Shown here piece by piece: positions 22,670 to 33,974 of a stretch of DNA of 64,000 bases; within the stretch, counting starts at the first letter, position 1; each line of letters begins with the position of its first letter. The translations under genes were made by a program, and so were the position numbers. The notes under the pieces were generated by a model. That model was not told the DNA's origin and searched no databases. It saw only the letters and a list, made by a program, of their open reading frames with translations. The stretch is from Megaleporinus macrocephalus (taxonomy: Eukaryota > Chordata > Actinopteri > Characiformes > Anostomidae). The DNA lies in the NCBI GenBank assembly GCA_021613375.1, contig CM038719.1:5131390-5195389 (forward strand). The letters run 5' to 3'.

Positions 22670-22945
22670 CACAGGGTGGCGCTGTGGTCTGGGTTCGATT
22701 CTCCCGGTTCCTTTCTGTGTGAGTCTGCATGTTCTTCCCACATCTTGGTGAGTTTCCTCCCACAGTACATAGATATGCAGTCAGGTGAGTTGGCAGTGCT
22801 ATAGTACCACCCCCGCCAGGTATGAGTGGGTCTGCTCTGTGATTGGCCTGTCCAGGGTGTTTCCTGCCCGGTGAGGGCGGAGTTGGACTCCAGCACCTGC
22901 GGTTGACCCAGAAGGGAAAGAGGTTTAGAAGTGATTGTGTGAGTG
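22670..22945 (+). mobile_element. tRNA-derived SINE-like retroposon with target duplication
   Basis: GGTGGCGCTGTGGTC with the B-box-like GGGTTCGATTC near 22689 resembles a degenerate tRNA-derived head. The body has the ordered fish-SINE words TTTCTGTGTGAGTCTGCATG and GTTTCCTCCCACAGTAC, then ATTGGCCTGTCC. The tail ends in a GTGATTGTGTGAGTGA-like run. Perfect 10-bp direct repeats, AGGTTTCCAC, flank it at 22660-22669 and 22946-22955, so insertion by target-primed reverse transcription is well supported. Open frames inside it are spurious. Confidence 0.82.
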
Positions 22946-22955
22946 AGGTTTCCAC

Positions 22956-23245
22956 ACTGGCTGTTTAAATACTGTAGATGGAAACTCTGAAGCCAGGCTG
23001 AATGACTTGTAATCTAATTGGGTTGCCATTGGTGAGGATCTGAGAGCACAGGGCGCTTTATTTCAAATATATTTATTTATCTTTATTTTCAATTCCGTGA
23101 CCTTTACAGAACGTCTGGTGCGTATCGGATTGTGTGCTCGTATTAGAGACGCCTTTTGGGGGGGTTGGAAGAGAACCGTCCTCTAATGGTCGCTGTCAGA
23201 TTGAATTAGAATCTGGAGAAGAAAGCATGTTTTTCTCTTCCGTCC
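22956..23245. other. Unique sequence, no gene seen
   Basis: Short unique stretch between the SINE and a microsatellite. Confidence 0.4.
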
Positions 23246-23404
<159 letters not shown>

Positions 23405-23454
23405 GATCTTTCCCATCACAAGCCTTCAGATACTTGCTGACTTGTATTCGCATT

Positions 23455-23665
23455 TAGTTGCCATTCAAAGAAACACAAGTATCTTCAAACTGTTAACGTT
23501 ACAGGACAGGCCAAAAACCGTCTGTACTTTTAATGTAAGTCAATGGAACCAGAATTCTTTCCAGGCTGTTTTGGAGCATTTCTATTGGTCCGTTCATGGT
23601 GAAATTCTTACATAATGTAAACGCCAGCTGTTGGGTTCGAATGAGGCAAGAAAATAAAAATTGCC
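23455..23665 (+). mobile_element. Dispersed repeat copy, AATGGAACCAGAA family
   Basis: Plus-strand copy with ACACAAGTATCTTCAAACTG, GTAAGTCAATGGAACCAGAA, TTTTGGAGCATTTCTATTGG and TACATAATGTAAACGCCAGC in the same order as the copies at 14180 and 59310. Confidence 0.75.
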
Positions 23666-23732
23666 AAAAAACGAGATGCGAGGATTTGTGGCTTGTTAGC
23701 TAGCTATGTTATACAGAGGCAATCCCACAAAC

Positions 23733-24943
23733 GTACCATAAAGTACCATAACGTTCCATAATATACCATAACATACAATAACGTACCTTAACGTACCATA
23801 ACATAACATACCATAACATTCCATAGCATACCATAACATACCATAACGTACCACAACGTACCATAACATTCCATAACATCATGACATACCATAACATTCC
23901 ATAACATACCTTAACATTCCATAACATTCCATAACACTCCTTAACATTCCATAACATACCATAACGTTCCATAACATACCATAACGTTCCATAACATACC
24001 ATAACATTCCATAACATTACATAACACTCCTTAACATTCCATAACATACCATAACATACCATAACGTTCCATAACATACCATAACGTATCATAACGTTCC
24101 ATAACATTCCATAATGTACCATAAAATTCCGTAACGTACCATAACGTTCCATAACGTTTCATAACATACCATAACATACCATAACATACCATAACATACC
24201 ATAACATACCATAACATACCATAACATACTCTAACATACCATAACATACCATAACATACCATAACATACCATAACATACCATAACATACCATAATGTACC
24301 ATAACGTTTCATAACATACCATAACATATCATGACATACCATAACGTTCCATAACGTTCCATAACATACCATAACACTCCTTAACATTCCATAACATACC
24401 ATAACGTTCCATAACATTTAATGACATACCATAACATTCCATAACATTCCATAGCGTACCATAACATACCATAACGTACCATAATATACCATAACGTTCC
24501 ATAACATTCCATAACATATCATGACATACCATAACGTTCCATAACATTCCATAGCGTACCATAACATACCATAACGTACCATAATATACCATAACGTTCC
24601 ATAACATTCCATAACATATCATGACATACCATAACATTCCATAACGTTCCATAACATACCATAACACTCCTTAACATTCCATAACATACCATAACGTTCC
24701 ATAACATTTAATGACATACCATAACATTTCATAACGTACCATAACATGCCATAACGTACCATAACGTTCCATAACATTTCATAACATACCATAACATTTC
24801 ATAGCGTACCATAACATTCCATAACATACCATAACACTCCTTAACATTCCATGACATTACATAACGTACCATAACACTCCTTAACATTCCATAACATACC
24901 ATAACACTCCTTAACATTCCATAACGTACCATAACATTTAATG
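23733..24943. repeat. 10-bp satellite (CCATAACATA type), ~120 copies
   Basis: Decamers of the form ATAACATACC with substitutions at fixed positions (ATACC, GTACC, ATTCC, GTTCC, ACTCC/TTAAC). From about 23881 to the end, some 106 units, the 10-bp register is unbroken: I find substitutions but no insertion or deletion. A 100-bp (10-unit) higher-order repeat is visible at 24441-24630. The minus strand stays open as a Met/Val/Tyr/Trp-rich translation, a period artefact. Confidence 0.96.
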
Positions 24944-25314
24944 AGCAGTCATGTGGCCATGGAGTCTGGATGTGGGTCTGTACTGATCTGCTGTGAGATG
25001 ATGGAGCCCTGATTGTGGATTATTACTCACAGTAACAAATCCAGATGAGTATTTGTGTAAATACTGTATCAGTGTTACAGTCACAGCAGATCAAAGGAGA
25101 AGAACAACTAGAATCTAAAAATCAGTCTGTGGAGAAAAACGCTGTGTTTACCATCAACTACAACATCAAACAGCATCATCTGTTACTCTGTCTCCTCTCG
25201 ACCTCCTCATCATTAGAACTCAGCCTTCGTTTTGATCTCAACATCATTTGTCATGTCATTCAGATGAGGTCATTCTGTCCGTTCTCTGTCTTCACATCGT
25301 TTGGACTCAGTCCT
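24944..25314. other. Unique sequence, no gene seen
   Basis: Unique spacer between two arrays. A 91-codon open frame has no recognisable feature and runs toward the next repeat. Confidence 0.4.
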
Positions 25315-26670
25315 GTCTAGAGCTTGACATCTTTTGGACTCGTTCTTGTCTCAGTCTCTACATTCTTTGGACTCTGTCTCAACATCACTTGGGCTTGGTC
25401 TAATCTCTGTTGTGACATCATTTGAACTCTGTCCTTTAGTCTTAGTATTGTCTCTACATCATTTGATATCGGCCTTGTCTCAATCTCAACGTAATTTGGA
25501 GTCGGTCTTGTCTCAGTCTCAACATCATGTTGAATCAGGTTTGTCTCAATCACAGCATCATTCAGATTCTCTCTTCTCTCAGTCTTGACATCACTTGGAC
25601 TTAGTCTGATCTCTGTTATGACATCATTTGGACTCGTCCTGGTTTTATGTCTACAGCATTTGGTCTCAGTATTTTCTCAGTCTCTACATCATTTGGTCTC
25701 AGTCCTGACTTAGTCTAGACATCATTTGGTCTCAGTCCTGTCTTAGTCTAGACATCATTTGGTCTCAGTATTGTCTCAGTCTTGTCTTTTGTCTCTTGTC
25801 TCTACCTCATTTGGACTCGGCCCTGTCTCTACCTCATTTGGATTCAGCCTTGTCTCTTGTCTCTACCTCATTTGGACTCGGCCCTGTCTCTGTCTCTACC
25901 TTATTTGGATTCGGTCTTGTCTCAGTCTCTACTTTATTTGGATTCTCTCTTGTCTCTGCTTGACATCACTTGGACTTGGTCTTGTCTCTTTCTCTACCTC
26001 ATTTGGATTCGGTCTTGTCTCTGTCTCTACCTCATTTGGATTCGGTCTTGTCTCTTGTCTCTAGCTCATTTGGACTCGGCCCTGTCTCTGTCTCTACCTC
26101 ATTTGGATTCGGTCTTGTCTCAGTCTCTACTTTATTTGGATTCTCTCTTGTCTCTGCTTGACATCACTTGGACTTGGTCTTGTCTTAGTCTCAACATCAT
26201 TTGGACTCGGCCCTGTCTCTACCTCATTTGGATTCAGCCTTGTCTCTTGTCTCTACCTCATTTGGACTCGGCCCTGTCTCTGTCTCTACCTTATTTGGAT
26301 TCGGTCTTGTCTCAGTCTCTACTTTATTTGGATTCTCTCTTGTCTCTGTCTTGACATCACTTGGACTTGGTCTTGTCTCTGTCTCTACCACATTTGGATT
26401 CGGTCTTGTCTCTTGTCTCTAGCTCATTTGGACTCGGCCCTGTCTCTGTCTCTACCTCATTTGGATTCGGTCTTGTCTCAGTCTCTACTTTATTTGGATT
26501 CTCTCTTGTCTCTGCTTGACATCACTTGGACTTGGTCTTGTCTTAGTCTCAACATCATTTCGACTCGACCCTGTCTCTATCCCTACAGCATTTGGACTTG
26601 GACCCTGTCTCTGTCTCTACATCTTTAGACTCAGCCTTGTCTTGGTCTCGACATCATTTGAAGTCAGTTT
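25315..26670. repeat. ~33-36-bp minisatellite (CTCATTTGGATTCGGTC type)
   Basis: Units of about 33-36 bp containing GTCTTGTCTCTGTCTCTAC and CTCATTTGGATTCGG. Multi-unit blocks recur: the marker TGCTTGACATCACTTGGACT appears near 25953, 26155 and 26512 (spacings about 202 and 357 bp). Open frames in three registers are repeat artefacts. Confidence 0.93.
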
Positions 26671-28079
26671 TTTTCACATAATAATAAAATGTTTTCTGGC
26701 TGTTAAGGATCTAAGTGAAAACCTGACTGTGGTGTGAAGGAGTGAGTGTTAGTTACTAACCTAGCTTAAAGAAAACCATGTACATTGTGTTGTTGATGTT
26801 GTTTCAGTGAAAGGCAGTGTGAAGACTGATATTAGTCTAAACAGCTTCACAAACATAAACAAGGAGAATAGTTAGTGAAGCAGCGTGTGGACCAACACAG
26901 CTACCCAAAGACCCCCGCTCTGCTCTCCTCACTTCAGTCTGGATGAGTTTGAGTGGTTCAGTAGACCACCACTGGTGAGAGACTTGATGGAGGCTGTTGG
27001 TTTTAAGCGGAGACTAAAACACAATGCAGTGCCACAGTTTCCCCACACAGGAAGTCCAAAAGCTCCAGATTATGGAGAACCACGAGAAGAACCGTGAACG
27101 TGAACATGCGCTGGATTCTCTCCTGAGAACGTTTAGCGTTAGCGTCAGCTGCTTCTCCCTCGTTTGAGGATCCTGAAGGTGAAAGTCCAGTCTTAGTAGT
27201 GAACAAACTACTTCACTAATAAAGGAGTGTGAAGCTCAGAGACACTCCCGTTCAGTGTATCGAGCTGTTTACTGAGCGTGAATGTTTCCTGCTAGAAAGC
27301 GGAGCTCCTTTAACAGACACTCTCCTTCTCCGTCAACACCAACACACAGCTTCACAACAACTCCAGCACTGTGTCCACTCTCTCCTCCACCCTCTCTGTT
27401 CACCATTTACACTAACGTGGTGTGTGATGTCACCGCTGATGTCAGGAATGTTGAGTTCTAGCTCAAACTGTAAAGACTGAACAGTAGCATGTTTAGCTAG
27501 CTAGCTGTGCTCAAGCGTGACGGCCGGTTACTGCAACCGTTTGACGTCACTACCCGCTGAGCTCGTCAGTAGATACAACAATGGAGACCCACGTGCAGCG
27601 GATTTGACACAAAATCTAATAAATCTGATACTTTTAGTGATTTTTTACAACATGTCTTAATAATTTAGAGTCATTACATCATATTAAGACTTACATGTGT
27701 CACCAGCCGGGGTTCCCTTTAACAGTGATTTCAGTATTTAGACCCTGAAACAGTTAAGAGAGTTGTCGAGTACCTGTTTATATCAGCATTACTTAACGAC
27801 TCCGTCTGGTTTGAGCCTAGAGTTTGATGATGAATCAGTATGTATGTATGGTCAGATGTGACTCATGTATGATTTCTATTTATGTGTTCACATATTAAAC
27901 CAAACACAAACCCCAGCATCCGGAAACTGAGTTATTAACAGAAAAGTGGAGATAAAACATCTCCACTAGCCGCTCTAACGTCTGGCATATGCCTCTAAGC
28001 CAGAATAGATATTCTGCTGGTGTTTTCTCTCCTTTGTGTCGTTCCTTTCTTCTCTCTGGCATAAAGCTGAGATGGATTG
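26671..28079. other. 1.4-kb non-repetitive region, no gene seen
   Basis: Mixed composition without tandem repetition. I looked for exons in several open frames (about 26885-27097 and 27229-27480) and found no domain signature or paired splice sites. It could be intronic or intergenic. Confidence 0.4.
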
Positions 28080-28324
28080 TGCTGATGGGCTTTGGCTGAG
28101 TAGCAGTTACAGGAAGGTGCAGCGTGTATGTGCGCCTCCTCGGCTTTAATTGAAATGCATCCTCAGTATCCTCCACGTGCATGATGAACGCCTCCATTTA
28201 GCACTTCCAGCTTCAGAAAGGTGATGGACCTCATTTAGTCCTACGATTTATGGCCTGCGCTTAGCTCATGCCTTTAGTAATGGCTATCTCTCTCACTCTC
28301 TTTCTCTCTCTTATTAGCCCTAGG

Positions 28325-28330
<6 letters not shown>
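28080..28330. other. Candidate conserved noncoding island
   Basis: Unique sequence with AT-rich homeobox-like words (GGCTTTAATTGAAATGCAT near 28142) and ACGATTTATGGCCTGCGC near 28243, bounded on the right by (CT)n. It has the texture of regulatory sequence; this is a judgement from composition only. Confidence 0.25.
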
Positions 28331-28368
<38 letters not shown>

Positions 28369-28560
28369 CTCTCTCTATCACTCTCTCATGTGTCTCCTTT
28401 ACTACGCGCCAGCAATATCTCAATTCATTTCCCTTCATTTCATTTGGCCGTCTTAATGGACAAGGGAATGGGGAAATGGAAGCCATTACTGAGCTCTGGA
28501 CTTTCATTATTTTTCTCCCTCTCCCTCCCTCTTTCTCTCTCTCTCTCTCTCTCTCTCCTT
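28331..28560. repeat. Two (CT)n runs flanking a unique segment
   Basis: CT-rich runs lie at 28332-28385 and about 28510-28557. The intervening 120 bp (with CAATTCATTTCCCTTCATTT and GGAATGGGGAAATGGAAGCC) is unique. Confidence 0.85.
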
Positions 28561-28807
28561 GCCCCAGTTCTCTAACTGTAGGTCTCTAATGGCGAATGCT
28601 AATGAACAGAGACGTCTTTAACAAAAAGACATTGAACCACAGAAAACTGCCTTCTGTTGGGCAGAACACATTATGTTTTATAGTTTGACTGTCTGTTAGA
28701 GGCAGAAGCTGTCTCTCTCTAAGGCGGCCCTAGTGAGCATCATTCATTCACATGGCAACGTAAGCTAGAGCTCAAACGGCCGTCAAAGATACCATTCTGC
28801 CTCCTCC
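28561..28807. other. Unique sequence, no gene seen
   Basis: Short unique stretch before the 61-bp array. Confidence 0.4.
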
Positions 28808-31118
28808 GTACATAAAAACATAGTTTATATTACAATACCTACATTTAGAGTTATACATTCAACCTACTGAGAAACTGTAACTCAGTTTATATACAATACC
28901 TACATTTAGAACAAGTTATACATTCAACCTAATGAGAAACTGTAACTCAGTTTATATCACAATACCTACATTTAGAGTTATACATTCAACCTAATGGGAA
29001 ACTGTAACTCAGTTTATATACAATACCTACATTTAGAGTTATACATTCAACCTAATGAGAAACTGTAACTCAGTTTATATACAATACCTACATTTAGAGT
29101 TATACATTCAACCTAATGAGAAACTGTAACTCAGTTAATATCACAATACCTACATTTAGAGTTATACATTCAACCTAATGAGAAACTGTAACTCAGTTTA
29201 TATACAATACCTACATTTAGAGTTATACATTCAACCTAATGAGAAACTGTAACTCAGTTTATATACAATACCTACATTTAGAATTATACATTCAACCTAA
29301 TGAGAAACTGTAACTCAGTTAATATCACAATACCTACATTTAGAGTTATACATTCAACCTAATGAGAAACTGTAACTCAGTTTATATACAATACCTACAT
29401 TTAGAGTTATACATTCAACCTAATGAGAAACTGTAACTCAGTTTATATACAATACCTACATTTAGAGTTATACATTCAACCTAATGAGAAACTGTAACTC
29501 AGTTAATATCACAATACCTACATTTAGAGTTATACATTCAACCTAATGAAAAACTGTAACTCAGTTAATATCACAATACCTACATTTAGAGTTATACATT
29601 CAACCTAATGAGAAACTGTAACTCAGTTTATATACAATACCTACATTTAGAGTTATACATTCAACCTAATGAGAAACTGTAACTCAGTTTATATACAATA
29701 CCTACATTTAGAATTATACATTCAACCTAATGAGAAACTGTAACTCAGTTTATATACATTACCTACATTTAGAGGTATATATTCAACCTAATGTGAAACT
29801 GTAACTCAGTTTATATACAATACCTACATTTAGAATTATACATTCAACCTAATGAGAAACTGTAACTCAGTTTATATACATTACCTACATTTAGAGTTAT
29901 ACATTCAACCTAATGAGAAACTGTAACTCAGTTAATATCACAATACCTACATTTAGAGTTATACATTCAACCTAATGAGAAACTAACTCAGTTAATATCA
30001 CAATACCTTCATTTAGAGTTATACATTCAACCTAATGAGAAACTGTAACTCAGTTTATATACATTACCTACATTTAGAGTTATACATTCAACCTAATGAG
30101 AAACTGTAACTCAGTTAATATCACAATACCTACATTTAGAGTTATACATTCAACCTAATGAGAAACTGTAACTCAGTTTATATACAATACCTACATTTAG
30201 AGTTATACATTCAACCTTATGAGAAACTGTAACTCAGTTTATATACTATACCTACATTTAGAGGTATACATTCAGCCTACATTACCTACATTTAGAGTTA
30301 TACATTCAACCTAATGAGAAACTCTAATTCAGTTTATATCACAATACCTACATTTAGAGTTATACATTCAAAATAATGAGAAACTAACTCAGTTAATATC
30401 ACAATACCTTCATTTAGAGTTATACATTCAACCTAATGAGAAACTGTAACTCAGTTTATATACAATACCTACATTTAGAGTTATACATTCAACCTAATGA
30501 GAAACTGTAACTCAGTTTATATACAATACCTACATTTAGAGTTATACATTCAACCTAATGAGAAACTGTAACTCAGTTTATATACAGTACCTACATTTAG
30601 AGTTATACATTCAACCTAATGAGAAACTGTAACTCAGTTTATATACAGTACCTACATTTAGAGTTATACATTCAACCTAATGAGAAACTGTAACTCAGTT
30701 TATATACAGTATCTTCATTTAGAGTTATACATTCAACCTAATGAGAAACTGTAACTCAGTTTATATACAATACCTACATTTAGAGTTATACATTCAACTT
30801 AATGAGAAACTGTAACTCAGTTTATATACAGTACCTACATTTAGAGTTATACATTCAACCTAATGAGAAACTGTAACTCAGTTTATATACAGTATCTTCA
30901 TTTAGAGTTATACATTCAACCTAATGAGAAACTGTAACTCAGTTTATATACAATACCTACATTTAGAGTTATACATTCAACCTAATGAGAAACTGTAACT
31001 CAGTTTATATACAGTACCTACATTTAGAGTTATACATTCAACCTAATGAGAAACTGTAACTCAGTTTATATACAATACCTACATTTAGAGTTATACATTC
31101 AACCTAATGAGAAACTGT
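28808..31118. repeat. 61-bp minisatellite, ~37 copies
   Basis: Units of 61-62 bp with cores CATTTAGAGTTATACATTCA and CCTAATGAGAAACTGTAACT. Two subtypes differ in the junction (TTTATATACAATACC versus TTAATATCACAATACC), and from 30590 onward a TATACAGTACC/TATACAGTATC variant dominates. This pattern indicates local expansion of sub-variants. Confidence 0.96.
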
Positions 31119-31632
31119 AGAACATGGACAGTAACGGACAGAGTGAAGTGGACTGTGAGGGAACTGTCTTCATGTGAAAACAGTAAATTGAACACATTTT
31201 GTTTTTCAGTGTGTAAATGTGAGCCACAATCTGTTGAGTAGGTTTGGATAATATCCAAAACCGTTCCACTCGTAGAACCGTCCCCCAGCCTGTAGCGTCC
31301 AGCCGAGTGATCACTGACCCGCCCTGCGGTCTGGCAGAGCGCCCGGCCGTCCCTGCAGTCTCACACTCGCTCAGCCCCCCGTCTCACTGCTCTGGCCTAC
31401 ATCACTCTCTCTCTCTGTCTCTCGCTCTCTGCTGGTGGGTTGCCAGATCCTCTTCCTTTTCACTCCGCTCGAATCTGCTCCCTTTCCAAAAGTCCTTGGC
31501 TAGAACGTCTCCTGCTGCACACTAAAGTGTCCCCGAGGAACACTTTCATGGAAAGAGTGTCACATTCCTCCACCGAGCACACACATGCATGAAAAACCCC
31601 TTTCCATGTGGGCGGTCCGACTGTAAATTTAA
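31119..31632. other. Unique sequence, no gene supported
   Basis: Unique sequence with a CpG-rich part at 31260-31370 and a short CT run. A 93-codon open frame at 31244-31525 ends in low-complexity serine and has no family signature. Confidence 0.4.
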
Positions 31633-32327
<695 letters not shown>

Positions 32328-33187
32328 AAACAGCTTACAGGTAAACTGCAACACTACCTTCACCTACCTGTGTACAGGTAAACTGCAACACTACCTTCTC
32401 CTACCTGTGTACAGGTAAACTGCAACACTACCTTCTCCTACCTGTGTACAGGTAAACTGCAACACTACCTTCTCCTACCTGTGTACAGGTAAACTGTAAC
32501 ACTACCTTCTCCTACCTGTGTACAGGTAAACTGTAACACTACCTTCTCCTACCTGTGTACAGGTAAACTGTAACACTACCTTCACCTACCTGTGTACAGA
32601 TAAACTGTAACACTACCTTCACCTACCTGTGTACAGGTAAACTGTAACACTACCTTCACCTACCTGTGTACAGGTAAACTGTAACACTACCTTCTCCTAC
32701 CTGTGTACAGGTAAACTGTAACACTACCTTCACCTACCTGTGTACAGGTAAACTGTAACACTACCTTCTCCTACCTGTGTACAGGTAAACTGTAACACTA
32801 CCTTCACCTACCTGTGTACAGGTAAACTGTAACACTACCTTCACCTACCTGTGTACAGGTAAACTGTAACACTACCTTCACCTACCTGTGTACAAGTAAA
32901 CTGTAACACTACCTTCACCTACCTGTGTACAGATAAACTGTAACACTACCTTCACCTACCTGTGTACAGGTAAACTGTAACACTACCTTCACCTACCTGT
33001 GTACAGGTAAACTGTAACACTACCTTCACCTACCTGTGTACAGGTAAACTGTAACACTACCTTCACCTACCTGTGTACAGATAAACTGTAACACTACCTT
33101 CACCTACCTGTGTACAGGTAAACTGTAACACTACCTTCACCTACCTGTGTACAGGTAAACTGTAACACTACCTTCACCTACCTGTGC
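32328..33187. repeat. 37-bp minisatellite, ~23 copies
   Basis: Units of 37 bp with cores GTAAACTGTAACACTACC and CACCTACCTGTGTACAG. Each unit holds the interrupted dyad ACCTGT-GT-ACAGGT, and its TGTGTACAG/GTAAAC junction looks like a splice acceptor fused to a donor. The first four units carry CTGCAACAC and the later ones CTGTAACAC, showing spread of a variant along the array. Confidence 0.96.
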
Positions 33188-33871
33188 TAATCAGGTTGAT
33201 CAGATCAGGTTAAGGTTAAGCTGCTGAGATCGTGTGCGCTCTGTGAAATGCTAACATGAGATTGAGTAACAGTGTCCGGTCTTTGGTTGCCGGCGGCAGC
33301 GGGGAGCGTTTTGCGGAATGTCATCTATTCTCTGTTTGGGCTGCTGGAATATGTTGGAGCTGGAAGTTTGCTTCACATACGGCGCCAGGAGTGATCGCTG
33401 TTGACAATCGCCATCCCTCCACACACACACACTCTGAGGGCCTCATGCCTCACTGGGCTTGACATTCTCATCCATTAGTGCATGTAGGTGAGATGAGGTC
33501 CGCCGCCACAGGCAGCCTTGCGAGGAGAAGATACTCGGAGTCCGCTGCCTCTAGAACTGGCACAAATGTCAGACGTCCTACCGCAGCGCTGTCGAAAATA
33601 ACAAAGGTCAGAGTGCACGGCTTTTGACGTCGTACGCTCGTCCTGTTTACCCGTCAGCCCACAAACACACGCTCGCACACAGCACCACCGACAGAGCGGC
33701 CCAGTGAGTACACGCTATTGATTCTGAGAGATGTTTCTGAGGAGATTATGGAACTGATTAAGAGCTGCAGAGAAAACCAGGATCCTGACATCCACCTGTA
33801 AAACCTGGGAGACCACCAGAGCTGTCACCATCAGATAAACATCAGATCAGATTTAGTCAGGTTTAGTCTCT
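33188..33871. other. Non-repetitive region, candidate noncoding island at 33220-33430
   Basis: Unique sequence between two arrays. 33220-33430 is GC-balanced with CpGs (GGTTGCCGGCGGCAGC near 33285, ACGGCGCCAGGAGTGATCG near 33379). No credible coding exon was found. It is one of the few non-repeat islands in this part of the window. Confidence 0.3.
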
Positions 33872-33974
33872 GGCTGCATAATCCTGGTGCATGTAGCAGG
33901 GTAGCCTCACAGCTATGAGGGCCCAGGTTCGATTTCCAGGGATGACCAGGGTCCTTTCATTTGGGAAAGTGTAC
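33872..33974 (+). mobile_element. SINE head fragment abutting the 23-bp array
   Basis: GGTAGCCTCACAGCTATGAG with the B-box-like CAGGTTCGATTTCC and GGGTCCTTTC at 33950 corresponds to the head of the SINE family at 22670-22945. After TCCTTTC the SINE body is missing and, within about 25 bp, the 23-bp minisatellite starts. Confidence 0.65.

Noticed and set aside
22689..22699. tRNA gene suggested by the B-box GGGTTCGATTC
   Set aside because: No cloverleaf can be built around it and it sits inside a SINE with target duplications; it is a tRNA-derived retroposon head.
23709..24932. Minus-strand Met/Tyr/Trp/Val-rich proteins
   Set aside because: They are 10-residue periods of the 10-bp satellite; overlapping frames are equally open.
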